A stretch of 64,000 nt of DNA, from contig CADCLV010000008.1 in NCBI GenBank assembly GCA_902802325.1, positions 1-64,000 of the forward strand, written 5' to 3'. This DNA comes from Oscillospiraceae bacterium (GTDB lineage Bacteria; Bacillota; Clostridia; Saccharofermentanales; Saccharofermentanaceae). Made by a program: the position numbers and the translations under genes. The notes under the pieces were generated by a model. The model made no database searches and was not told the origin of the DNA. It saw only the letters and a program-made list of their open reading frames with translations. Below are positions 53,860-62,482 of the stretch, in pieces (the first letter of the stretch is position 1; each line of letters opens with the position of its first letter).

Positions 53860-54741
53860 TCATGAAACATAGTCCATGATGCATTCCTTAAAATACGGAC
53901 ACCAGCTATGTGTATACTGCATGGTAAGATCCCCTTTAAGATAGAAATCATAACGGATCAGGCCGGGCTCGTCCGGGATCGGATCATCCCATGTTACGTC
54001 CAGATGATACCAGATCGAATTGACCTTCACCTGGCACCAGGCGTGGGCGCCTTCCCCATAACCGAATGTGGAGTTTCCGGAGATGGCACGGCATTCTACA
54101 CCGGCCAGAAGACAAAGGGCGGTGCAGGCTTCCGCATATCCCTGACACTGAGCCATTCCCTCTTCCATCAGGATCTGCGCGGTCGAATATGTCGCAGTAT
54201 CTTTATCCAGCGCATACTGGCAGCGGGTGATCAGATAATCGTGGATCGCATGCACTTTTTCTTCATCCGACATACCATCATGGGTAATCGTATTGACGAT
54301 ATCCAGAAGCTTATTCCCAACCTCTTCTGCTTCAGGTGACGGGTAAGACTTGACATTCTTTGCATACAGATACTGCATAGCCTGTCCGCAGGCGTTAAAC
54401 GTCATTTTCAGTTCAGTATTGCAGACACCGTTTTTCTCCTTGTAAAGCACCTGCACATCTCTTCCGCGGAATACAGAATGTAATGCAAAAGCTGAATCCA
54501 ATTCTTTCCAGTACGAAAGAAATGTATCATACGTATCCGTCTGCACATACACATTCGGTTCAAATGCATAAAGACTGTTGTAGATCTGATCGAATAACTC
54601 CTGTGCGCTGTTGACAGGAATATATGTATGGTTATCACGCCCGAAAACAAGATCGCTCAGACAGCCACAGGAAGATATAAGCAATGCCAGGATGATCGAC
54701 ATTGCAAGCCATTTTTTACAAGCTCTTTTTACGGTTTGCAT
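53860..54741 (-). CDS. Transglutaminase-like lipoprotein
   Basis: A 293-residue secreted lipoprotein. The signal peptide ends in LLISSC (lipobox ISSC at about residue 25), so the protein is lipid-anchored outside. A transglutaminase/cysteine-peptidase core follows with the triad Cys in EEGMAQCQGYAEACTALC, His in GEGAHAWCQVKVNSIWYHLDVTWDD and the Asp in the same segment. Such domains act as peptidases or cross-linkers on the wall. GAGG lies 6 bases before the ATG. The start overlaps the end of the polysaccharide-deacetylase-like gene by 26 bases. Confidence 0.88.
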   Translation of the reverse strand: MQTVKRACKKWLAMSIILALLISSCGCLSDLVFGRDNHTYIPVNSAQELFDQIYNSLYAFEPNVYVQTDTYDTFLSYWKELDSAFALHSVFRGRDVQVLYKEKNGVCNTELKMTFNACGQAMQYLYAKNVKSYPSPEAEEVGNKLLDIVNTITHDGMSDEEKVHAIHDYLITRCQYALDKDTATYSTAQILMEEGMAQCQGYAEACTALCLLAGVECRAISGNSTFGYGEGAHAWCQVKVNSIWYHLDVTWDDPIPDEPGLIRYDFYLKGDLTMQYTHSWCPYFKECIMDYVS

Positions 54742-56587
54742 CGTACACCTCTTTTACATCAAACAGTCTGGAAAAATCCACATTACGTAGTGTATCACCA
54801 TTCAACATACAACGGTCAAAATACAGGTAATTATCTCCGTAAGTATTATATGCACTGGGTCCCACACCAAAGAAGATACGGAATCCCTGTTCTTTCAGAT
54901 ATACACACCGCGGGTCTGATCCCCGGATAAAATCTCCGTTCGGATAGACGAGCATATTCACCGGACCGGTCAGAGATCCGACCTGGGAAAGCCACTTTTC
55001 CGTGTCACTTTGAATAGTGTCAAGTTCACAATGGTTGGCATTAATAAATCCATATGTGGAGGAAGCCAGGATCCATCCGGATTCCTTCAGCTTGTCCATG
55101 ATAGAAATAACAGTAGCTTTATTCGCTTCAATATCCGAATCAGAGGGAGAGATCTCCGGAAGTCCGGCAGCCACCAGCGCCGCATTACGGTCATCCACCT
55201 GGTCACGGTCCGTAATATAACCGAAGACCGACTGATATCCGGTCAGGGAGATGACCCCCTTTACACCGTTATAGGAAAAATCAGGATGTTCTTCAATAAA
55301 GGCATCCAGAATACCGATCGCTTCGCTCGGACGGCTTACGACTACCTGTCCCGAAGCGCTGACATATTCACCGCAGACCTGACCCAGATCATTCAACACC
55401 AGACGCTGGCAAACTCCGAGAGAGCTCAGATTCGCGGTATAGCTCAAGTCCTCAAGAACGATGACAAGCGGCTTCTTTCCTTCCGGGATCACAACATCAC
55501 GGATATTCAGGAATGTCGGATTCTCAAGGTCAGCCATGGATGACGGATCGATCAGGCAGTAATTCTTCTCATAAAGGCTCTCCAGGATCGCCCGGAATTC
55601 AGAAGTGGTCAGATAATAAGAATCCGTTGAAGCAACATAATTCGTCTCGAAAGCCACTTTGGTATCGACGATCAGCGGTTTTACACATACGACTTCGACA
55701 ACTCCCTGATAGTTTGTGACCGGGGACGTATTGGATGTGGCTACATAAAGATTGGACTGGATGATCTGGTCTTCCGGGAAAATACGCGCCAGATCGGAAA
55801 GAAGTTCTTCAGCCGAGTAGAACTGGAAATTCGCCAGCATATGCTCCGCCTTTTCCATCATGGGGCGGTACATCTCCTGTTTACAGTTCTCCAGCCTTCC
55901 TTTAACGAAATCCTGAACGAATCCGGTCGAATGCTCCTGTACATATTCGTAGTATTCTACGGCTTCAATATATTCCTGGTTCGCGAATAAAGTCTCGGCG
56001 CTCTGGACATCACCACGGGAAAGCTCGATCTCATCGATCTCCGTGCGAAGCGGTCTGGTCGCAGCCTGAAGGTTCGTAAGATTCTCCAGCTGTTCGAAAA
56101 TAAAGATCAGCGTCGGTTTTTCGATCGTTCCCAGAAGAAATTCCTTACATAGATCCGTCAGCCACACTGTCATACGGGCACCCGTCAGCTCACTCAAACC
56201 TTCCAAAAAAGCGATGTCGTCTGTCGTCGGGATATACCGTTCATTCCGGATCTTCTCTTCTATCCGGGTTACACGTTCATTCACCCGTGCTTCCATCTGT
56301 GTCAGGATCTCGTATTCTCCGGTAAAGTCACTGTCGTCTCCGGGATCTCTGTTGATGATGATGTCATTCATCTTCCGGTACATGGAAAGAGCCTTGGCAT
56401 AGTCTTTCTTCTCCAGTGCCTCTTCAAATTCCGGCATCACGCCGGCCAGTCTTCTGCTGTCTTTTCCGACATAAATAATGAGCGAGAGCATGACGATCAG
56501 ACTTAAGATGGAAAGCCCGATCAGGACCCACATTCCTAAAGAACGGGGCTTATCGACCGAGACTTTATTTCCGCCAAACTCCATCAT
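54716..56587 (-). CDS. Polysaccharide-deacetylase-like membrane protein
   Basis: A 623-residue protein. One span near residues 20-42 (VLIGLSILSLIVMLSLIIYV) is followed by about 250 residues of helical, TPR-like character (EFEEALEKKDYAKALSMYRKM, AETLFANQEYIEAVEYYEYVQ). The C-terminal 300 residues resemble a NodB-type barrel: FRAILESLYEKNYCLIDPSSM, KKPLVIVLEDLSYTANL, KGVISLTGYQSVFGY and MLVYPNGDFIRGSD. The usual TFDD and HxxxH metal motifs are not seen, so catalysis is doubtful. It starts just after parC and overlaps the lipoprotein gene, so it may work with it at the envelope. Confidence 0.65.
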   Translation of the reverse strand: MMEFGGNKVSVDKPRSLGMWVLIGLSILSLIVMLSLIIYVGKDSRRLAGVMPEFEEALEKKDYAKALSMYRKMNDIIINRDPGDDSDFTGEYEILTQMEARVNERVTRIEEKIRNERYIPTTDDIAFLEGLSELTGARMTVWLTDLCKEFLLGTIEKPTLIFIFEQLENLTNLQAATRPLRTEIDEIELSRGDVQSAETLFANQEYIEAVEYYEYVQEHSTGFVQDFVKGRLENCKQEMYRPMMEKAEHMLANFQFYSAEELLSDLARIFPEDQIIQSNLYVATSNTSPVTNYQGVVEVVCVKPLIVDTKVAFETNYVASTDSYYLTTSEFRAILESLYEKNYCLIDPSSMADLENPTFLNIRDVVIPEGKKPLVIVLEDLSYTANLSSLGVCQRLVLNDLGQVCGEYVSASGQVVVSRPSEAIGILDAFIEEHPDFSYNGVKGVISLTGYQSVFGYITDRDQVDDRNAALVAAGLPEISPSDSDIEANKATVISIMDKLKESGWILASSTYGFINANHCELDTIQSDTEKWLSQVGSLTGPVNMLVYPNGDFIRGSDPRCVYLKEQGFRIFFGVGPSAYNTYGDNYLYFDRCMLNGDTLRNVDFSRLFDVKEVYDANRKKSL

Positions 56588-56590
56588 TTT

Positions 56591-58852
56591 TTACAGATCT
56601 CCCAGAGTCAACTGTCTGCTTTCTATGGTCTCTTCCTTCAGATAATAGCCGATCGCCGGAAGTCTTCTGACACGGTAATATTCCGGATCCGTAAAACCGG
56701 TCTGATCCAGTGGCTTCACCTCAGTCATGACGCTTCCCCGCTTACTGGTCAGAACCTGCACGCCCTGAGAAGAACGGGTGGTCTTTAACGGGATCAGCGA
56801 AGTATCAAAGACGATCGCCTTGCGAAGGTTCGAGAAAGCCGCCATCGTCACATCTTCCGTCAGATAGTGGATCGACACGATCGGAGACAGATCACTATAT
56901 GCCTTGATAAGCTTCTTACGGTTCTGCTTGGTTTCGTAGGCCGACATCGGGATCTTCGAGATCTTGCCGTTCGCAAAGGAGAACAGTGCATTTCCCTTAA
57001 AATCATCGGCGATATGCATGAAAATGATCCGCTCACCTTCTTCCATAGAAAGAAGGTTCGGAAGATATCCGCCATACTCGGAAGGCTTGGTATCCGGAAG
57101 CTCAAATCCCTTGACCTTATAGCAGTTGCATTTATCGGAGAAGAAAAGGATCTCGGACTTATTCGTGCCTTCCAGTTCCATCATGATCTCATCGTCTTCC
57201 TTGATCTTCAGGTCACCGGCATTACGAAGAGACGTCAGCGCGATCTTCTTGATATAGCCGTGATTGGATAAGAACAGCTTCAGCCGGTAATCCTCAATCA
57301 TGTTCGAATCATTGAATGTTGCCGCTTCTTCCGCCTTCAAAAGCTCTGAACGGCGCTCCTGTCCGTATTTCTTGGCCGCATTTTCCAGTGCCTTGATGAT
57401 CAGCGCGTCAAGACGTTCCGGCTTTTTCAGGATATCCTCCAGATCCTTGATCTCTTTACTGAGGTTTTCCCTGTCCGCCGTACGGTTCAGGATATACTGA
57501 CGGTTGATATTGCGGAGTTTGATCTCTGCCACATATTCAGCCTGCAGACTGTCAATATCGAATCCTTTCATGAGGTTCGGAATAACATCTGCTTCCAGTT
57601 CAGTGTTACGGATAATAGAAATCGCCTTATCAATATCCAGAAGGATCTTGGCCAAACCATCGAGGAGATGGAGCTTATCCTTCTTCTTATCCATTTCATA
57701 AACCACTTCCCGCTTCTGGCAAGTCCGTCTCCAGACGACCCATTCGGCCAAAAGCGCGCCCACTCCGAGCACACGCGGTGTACCGTTGATCAGTACATTA
57801 AAGTTACAGGAGAAAACATCTTCCAGCTTCGTGAAACGGAAAAGTTTCGTCATCAGCGCATCCATATCTGTACCGCGCTTACACTCAATACAGATCTTCA
57901 ATCCATCCAGGTCCGTCTCGTCACGGATATCGTTGATCTCCTTGACCTTGCCGCTCTTGACCAGCTCGGTGATCTCGTCAATGATCGCTTCCGCGGTCGT
58001 AGTATACGGGATCTCCGTTACCTCAATGAGGTTATGGGCCTTATCGGCAAAATACTTCGAGCGGATACGAACCGGTCCACGTCCGGTATCGTAGATAGTC
58101 CGCATCGCATTTTCATCATAAAGGATCAGTCCTCCACCCGGAAAATCCGGTGCCGGCATAATAGACAGCAGGTCAGTTGCCGGATCCTTCATATAAGCGA
58201 TGGTGGCTTCACAGACTTCACGGATGTTAAACGAACAGATATTGGAGGCCATACCGGCAGCAATACCCTGATTGGCATTGACAAGGATCGACGGGAAAGT
58301 CGCCGGCAGAAGCACCGGCTCTTTCATTGTGCCATCGTAGTTATCGGTAAAATCAACGGCATTCTTATCCAGACCCCGGAACAGTTCCTCACAGATCTTC
58401 TCCAGACGGACTTCCGTATATCTCGGCGCCGCGTACTGCATATCGCGGGAATACTGCTTACCGAAGTTACCCTTGGAATCCACATAAGGATGCAGAAGCG
58501 AACCGTTACCACGGGCAAGACGGACCATGGTCTCGTAAATAGCCATATCGCCATGCGGATTCAGTTTCATGGTCTGTCCGACGACGTTACTGGACTTTGT
58601 ACGGTTGCCGGTCAGAAGTCCCATCTTATACATCGTATAAAGAAGTTTTCTGTGAGACGGTTTAAATCCGTCGATCTCCGGGATCGCACGGGAAACGATA
58701 ATGCTCATGGCATAGGGCATGAAGTTCGTCTCCAATGTATCGTTAATGTCCTGAAGTGTCGGCGGAGACGGCGGTAATCCCTGAGACTTGGTCTTCAGGG
58801 AATTCTTCTCCGGGGATTCCGATTCTGCATTCTTTTGACTCTTTCTTGCCAT
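56591..58852 (-). CDS. parC: DNA topoisomerase IV subunit A
   Basis: A 753-residue type II topoisomerase A subunit. The N-terminal segment reads MPYAMSIIVSRAIPEIDGFKPSHRKLLYTM, with the catalytic Tyr in QYAAPRYTEVRLEKI. VNANQGIAAGMASNI and the GRGPVRIRSKYF stretch follow. The C-terminal part has the remains of a beta-pinwheel. A Ser- and Lys-rich extension of about 30 residues precedes the core. It cuts and re-joins DNA together with the B subunit encoded upstream. Assignment to ParC over GyrA is by pairing and likeness; it is probably a clostridial topoisomerase IV. Confidence 0.85.
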   Translation of the reverse strand: MARKSQKNAESESPEKNSLKTKSQGLPPSPPTLQDINDTLETNFMPYAMSIIVSRAIPEIDGFKPSHRKLLYTMYKMGLLTGNRTKSSNVVGQTMKLNPHGDMAIYETMVRLARGNGSLLHPYVDSKGNFGKQYSRDMQYAAPRYTEVRLEKICEELFRGLDKNAVDFTDNYDGTMKEPVLLPATFPSILVNANQGIAAGMASNICSFNIREVCEATIAYMKDPATDLLSIMPAPDFPGGGLILYDENAMRTIYDTGRGPVRIRSKYFADKAHNLIEVTEIPYTTTAEAIIDEITELVKSGKVKEINDIRDETDLDGLKICIECKRGTDMDALMTKLFRFTKLEDVFSCNFNVLINGTPRVLGVGALLAEWVVWRRTCQKREVVYEMDKKKDKLHLLDGLAKILLDIDKAISIIRNTELEADVIPNLMKGFDIDSLQAEYVAEIKLRNINRQYILNRTADRENLSKEIKDLEDILKKPERLDALIIKALENAAKKYGQERRSELLKAEEAATFNDSNMIEDYRLKLFLSNHGYIKKIALTSLRNAGDLKIKEDDEIMMELEGTNKSEILFFSDKCNCYKVKGFELPDTKPSEYGGYLPNLLSMEEGERIIFMHIADDFKGNALFSFANGKISKIPMSAYETKQNRKKLIKAYSDLSPIVSIHYLTEDVTMAAFSNLRKAIVFDTSLIPLKTTRSSQGVQVLTSKRGSVMTEVKPLDQTGFTDPEYYRVRRLPAIGYYLKEETIESRQLTLGDL

Positions 58853-58896
58853 GGTTTCTTCCTTTAATTTCTATTTACTTTCCAAATTCACTTATA

Positions 58897-60882
58897 TCAG
58901 TCTACATCCAGCATTTCCAGATACAGATGTCCATCACGCTCGATATGTTCTTTTCTTCCTGCCAGATTATCGCCCAGAAGAAGTTCAAAAGTCTCCATCG
59001 TTGCCTTCTCATCACCCGGCACCACCTTTATAAGGCGGCGGGTAACCGGATTCATGGTGGTCTCCCACATCATCTCCGGCTCATTCTCACCAAGACCCTT
59101 AGAACGCTGAAGAGTGCATTTCTCCGGCGGATATTTCTGCAGTATCTCCGTCTTTTCTTTTTCGTTATAGGCGAACATCGTCTTTTCTTCGCCCTTGTTT
59201 CTGTAGGTGATCTCAAAAAGCGGCGATTCCGCGATAAAAACTTTACCTTCCTGGATCAAAGTCGGCATAAGCCGGAAGATCATGGCCAGGATCAGGGTAC
59301 GGATATGGAAACCGTCGACATCGGCATCGGTACAGATGATGATCTTATTCCAGCGAAGAAGGGAAAGATCAAATGACGACAGGTCCTTATTATGCTTCGT
59401 CTGGATCTCGACGCCGCATCCAAGCACCTTCACAAGATCCGTAATGATCTCGCTTTTAAAGATCGTGGAATAATCCGCCTTTAAGCAGTTTAAGATCTTA
59501 CCTCTTACCGGCATGATCGCCTGGAACTCGGCATCACGGCCCATCTTACAGGATCCTAAAGCGGAGTCACCCTCTACGATATAAAGCTCACGCTGTTCCA
59601 CATCCTTGGTTCGGCAATCGACGAATTTCTTTACGCGGTTATTGATATCGATGCTGCCCATGAGTTTCTTTTTCACGTTCAGACGAGTCTTCTCCGCATT
59701 CTCACGGGACCGCTTATTGATAAGGATCTGCTCGACGACCCGGTCTCCCTCAGGCTTATTCTCGATGAACCAGATCTCCAGCTTCTGTCTGATCAGATCC
59801 GCCATAAAGTCCTGAATGAACTTGTTGGTGATCGCCTTCTTGGTCTGGTTCTCGTAGCTGGTCTGCGTCGAGAATGAACTGGTCACCAGGATCAGGCTGT
59901 CGGCAATATCCTGGAATACGATCTTGCTTTCATTCGCCTTATACTTATCACGAGCGCGGATCTGTTTGTCGATTTCTGCGGTAAATGCACTTCTCACCGC
60001 CTTATCCGGTGCACCGCCATGCTCAAGAAAACTGGAGTTATGGTAATACTCCAGAACATTGACCTCGTTATTAAAGCAGAAAGCCACCTGGCACTTTACC
60101 TTGTATTCCGGCTTATCGGCACGGTCTTTACCTCTGCCCATGCCTTCAAATGAAGCCGGCATGGAAATGCCTTTTTCACCGCTGAACTCGGCAACATAAC
60201 CTTCAATACCGGAAGGATAGCAGAACGTGTACTCCTGCCCGCTCTCCTCATCCTTTAAGACAAAGGTCACGCCGCTGTTCACTACAGCCTGACGCTTCAA
60301 GATCTGAAGAAAAGACTCCAGCGGAATGGCAATATCCGTAAACACTTCCCGGTCCGGCTTCCATTTCTGGATCGTGCCGGTACGCTTAAAGCGGGTCGGC
60401 TCTTTAAAAAGACCGCCGATATTCTCACCCTTTTCAAAATGCAGGTTATACTTGAATCCGTCACGGAATACCGTAACATCAAAATACTCGGAAGAGTACT
60501 GTGTCGCGCAGGCACCAAGACCGTTCAGGCCCAGGCTGAATTCATAGCTCTCACCGGTATCGTTGTTATATTTACCGCCGGCATAAAGCTCACAATAAAC
60601 CAGTTCCCAGTTAAAGCGCTGCTCTTTGGTGTTATAGTCCAGCGGGATGCCACGGCCGAAGTCCTCAACAGAAATGGAACCATCCTTATAACGGACCACC
60701 TCGATTTTATCACCATATCCTTCTCTGGCCTCATCGATAGAGTTACTGAGGATCTCGAAGAAAGAATGCTCACATCCTTCCAGACCATCAGAACCAAAGA
60801 TGACGCCCGGACGTTTACGGACACGGTCCGCACCCTTAAGGGAAGTAATGGTATCATTACCGTAATTTGACTTGCCTGGCAT
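58897..60882 (-). CDS. parE: DNA topoisomerase IV subunit B
   Basis: About 661 residues. The GHKL ATPase domain has ILSNSIDEAREGYGD and VEDFGRGIPLDYN, then SLGLNGLGACATQY. The TOPRIM domain has YIVEGDSALGSCKMGRDAEFQAIMPVRGKILN and CTDADVDGFHIRTL, and the end reads RSKGLGENEPEMMWETTMNP. It supplies ATP hydrolysis for strand passage. The ATG at 60882 has GAGGAG 6 bases upstream and is preferred to the frame start at 60915. It precedes parC by 44 bases. Confidence 0.9.
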   Translation of the reverse strand: MPGKSNYGNDTITSLKGADRVRKRPGVIFGSDGLEGCEHSFFEILSNSIDEAREGYGDKIEVVRYKDGSISVEDFGRGIPLDYNTKEQRFNWELVYCELYAGGKYNNDTGESYEFSLGLNGLGACATQYSSEYFDVTVFRDGFKYNLHFEKGENIGGLFKEPTRFKRTGTIQKWKPDREVFTDIAIPLESFLQILKRQAVVNSGVTFVLKDEESGQEYTFCYPSGIEGYVAEFSGEKGISMPASFEGMGRGKDRADKPEYKVKCQVAFCFNNEVNVLEYYHNSSFLEHGGAPDKAVRSAFTAEIDKQIRARDKYKANESKIVFQDIADSLILVTSSFSTQTSYENQTKKAITNKFIQDFMADLIRQKLEIWFIENKPEGDRVVEQILINKRSRENAEKTRLNVKKKLMGSIDINNRVKKFVDCRTKDVEQRELYIVEGDSALGSCKMGRDAEFQAIMPVRGKILNCLKADYSTIFKSEIITDLVKVLGCGVEIQTKHNKDLSSFDLSLLRWNKIIICTDADVDGFHIRTLILAMIFRLMPTLIQEGKVFIAESPLFEITYRNKGEEKTMFAYNEKEKTEILQKYPPEKCTLQRSKGLGENEPEMMWETTMNPVTRRLIKVVPGDEKATMETFELLLGDNLAGRKEHIERDGHLYLEMLDVD

Positions 60883-61007
60883 AGTTGTCTCCTCATAAAC
60901 GTATAATTCAATCAATTATACCACAACATAATGTGGTGACGCGTTCTAATTTCCACTAAATTTGCCGAATTTGTCGATTTTTCCGGCCTTTTTCTTTCCA
61001 CAAAAAA

Positions 61008-61036
61008 ACCATCTTTCCGTTTTTCGGGAAGATGGT
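61008..61036 (-). terminator. Terminator of the tRNA-Gly/tRNA-Arg operon
   Basis: A 12-base-pair stem (ACCATCTTTCCG with CGGGAAGATGGT, one G-T pair) around a T5 loop. On the minus strand TTTTTTT follows. It starts 8 bases past the tRNA-Arg end. Confidence 0.92.
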
Positions 61037-61044
61037 CATTTTGT

Positions 61045-61121
61045 TGGTGAGCCCAGGGGGATTCGAACCTCCGGCCCACAGCTTAGAAGGCTGTTGCTCT
61101 ATCCAGCTGAGCTATGGACCC
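61045..61121 (-). tRNA. tRNA-Arg (TCT)
   Basis: 77 bases with encoded CCA. The acceptor stem is GGGTCCA paired with TGGGCTC, and the T-arm carries GTTCGAATC. The anticodon loop CTTCTAA gives TCT for arginine. It lies 37 bases downstream of tRNA-Gly. Confidence 0.96.
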
Positions 61122-61158
61122 ACGTTGTAAGAATGACGACCATAAAGGCCGTCATTCA

Positions 61159-61232
61159 TGGAGCGGGTGATGGGAATCGAACCCACGTGGTCAGCTTGGA
61201 AGGCTGAAGTTCTACCATTGAACTACACCCGC
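61159..61232 (-). tRNA. tRNA-Gly (TCC)
   Basis: 74 bases with encoded CCA. The acceptor stem is GCGGGTG/CACCCGC; the anticodon loop CTTCCAA gives TCC for glycine; the T-arm is GTTCGATTC. It is the first gene of the two-tRNA transcript. Confidence 0.97.
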
Positions 61233-61273
61233 GTATTGCAATCGCGAATACCATTTGCAAAACTTGCCTAGAT

Positions 61274-61302
61274 ATAGTACTACACGAAAGCAGGATTGTC
61301 TA
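61274..61302 (-). promoter_or_regulatory. Promoter of the tRNA-Gly/tRNA-Arg operon
   Basis: On the minus strand TAGACA (61302-61297), a 17-base spacer and TACTAT (61279-61274). It lies 42 bases before the tRNA. A 7-base inverted repeat (TACCAAA, TTTGGTA) sits just upstream. Confidence 0.65.
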
Positions 61303-61356
61303 GTACCAAAATCAACTTTGGTAAAAAGAGTTGAAACAAAGGGATATCGGAGCCGG

Positions 61357-61797
61357 TCAGCCGCCCTGTGTCAGAGACAGATAATCACCGGATACATAAA
61401 AACCATCCTGAGTCTTATACCAGTTTGTATCCGTCTTGGCAACAACGATGACCTGCATATTGGCAGTCAGGCTTCCCACCTGCTCATAATCCGTACCCGG
61501 ACCTTTTCTGACTTTCAGATAACCCGAAGTAATGTTGACATACATGACCTTCGGATCCATAGACTCTTCCGTCCAGGAAACGCTCTGATCATTCGGAGCA
61601 AGTGTCGAACCATATTCCATCAAAGTAGTGGTTGCCTCAGTAGTAGGAACCGTTACCATCGGAGTGGTCTCCGTTGTGGTCTCCTCCGACGTGGTCGTTT
61701 CTTCTTCCTTCTTCTTGCCACAAGCAGAGGCGGAAAGAATCATACCCATGGCCAGCGCCACGGCAATTGTCTTTATCTTTAAAGAAGATCGTTTCAT
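61357..61797 (-). CDS. SH3-domain lipoprotein
   Basis: A 146-residue secreted lipoprotein. A signal peptide (IKTIAVALAMGMILSASAC) with the lipid-modified Cys at residue 26 is followed by a Thr/Glu-rich linker (EETTTSEETTTETTPMVTVPTTEATTT). The C-terminal 70 residues form a bacterial SH3 domain: VNITSGYLKVRKGPGTDYEQVGSLTANMQVIVVAKTDTNWYKT. Such domains bind wall peptides or glycans. AGGAG lies before the ATG. No clear partner; its linker resembles the TTTTEA linker of the large surface protein at 21072. Confidence 0.9.
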   Translation of the reverse strand: MKRSSLKIKTIAVALAMGMILSASACGKKKEEETTTSEETTTETTPMVTVPTTEATTTLMEYGSTLAPNDQSVSWTEESMDPKVMYVNITSGYLKVRKGPGTDYEQVGSLTANMQVIVVAKTDTNWYKTQDGFYVSGDYLSLTQGG

Positions 61798-61888
61798 ACT
61801 ACACGCTCCTTCACCATACTATTCAAAACACCTAATTTAATAGTACACCATTCTTTGTAAATTATTGCAAATGATTTTTACAAACAGA

Positions 61889-62482
61889 TTACGTTTCGAC
61901 TTCAGAATTGAGTTTGACGAACATAACGTGATCTTTATAGCTGCCGTCAATGGCCATATATTTCAGGTTATATCCCATCTTCGTAAAACCGCACCGCTCG
62001 ACACAATGCAACGATCGTTCATTTGTCGGCATCACATCTGCCTGGATACGGTGAAGACGATAATACTTGAACATAAAGTCACATCCGGCCAGAAGAGCTT
62101 CGCTCATATATCCGTTTCCCACTTCTTTTTCATCCAGATGATAACCTACGAAAGTGGAATTCATACAGCCGCCCATCATTCCGTAAAAGGAAAGTCTTCC
62201 GATGATGCGATAAGGTTCTTCCAGTTTACTGATCCAGAATCCTACTTGTGTGTTGTTCTGATACTGCCGAAGATCCGACCGGAGATAGTCTCTTTGTTCA
62301 CTTACCGTAAAATAGCGGTTGCTGTGCACCTGCTGAAACGGCTTATGGTAAGCACGGTTCCGGCAAAGATAATCTGTCACCTCTTTTGCCGCGCCTGGCT
62401 TAAAGACGGAAAGGAGCAGCCTTTTCGTCTGAACCGTAAGTACTGCCCCTTTAAGAGGGGTGACGATCTCAAATCTCGCCAT
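61889..62482 (-). CDS. GNAT-family N-acetyltransferase (RimJ/RimL type)
   Basis: About 197 residues. The fold runs VQTKRLLLSVFKPGAAKEVTDYL, VGFWISKLEEPYRIIGRLSFYGM, then the acetyl-CoA-binding VGYHLDEKEVGNGYMSEALLAGCDFMFKYYRLHRIQADVMPTNERSLHCVERCGF, characteristic of RimJ/RimL-like acetyltransferases that act on protein N-termini or small amines. The ATG at 62482 has GGAG 6 bases upstream. It overlaps the end of the cadherin-like gene by 14 bases. The longer frame start is a shadow of that gene. Confidence 0.9.
   Translation of the reverse strand: MARFEIVTPLKGAVLTVQTKRLLLSVFKPGAAKEVTDYLCRNRAYHKPFQQVHSNRYFTVSEQRDYLRSDLRQYQNNTQVGFWISKLEEPYRIIGRLSFYGMMGGCMNSTFVGYHLDEKEVGNGYMSEALLAGCDFMFKYYRLHRIQADVMPTNERSLHCVERCGFTKMGYNLKYMAIDGSYKDHVMFVKLNSEVET

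Noticed and set aside
61303-61323. TACCAAA/TTTGGTA hairpin as a terminator of the SH3 lipoprotein gene
   Set aside because: It is not followed by T residues on the minus strand; the stem is only 7 pairs.
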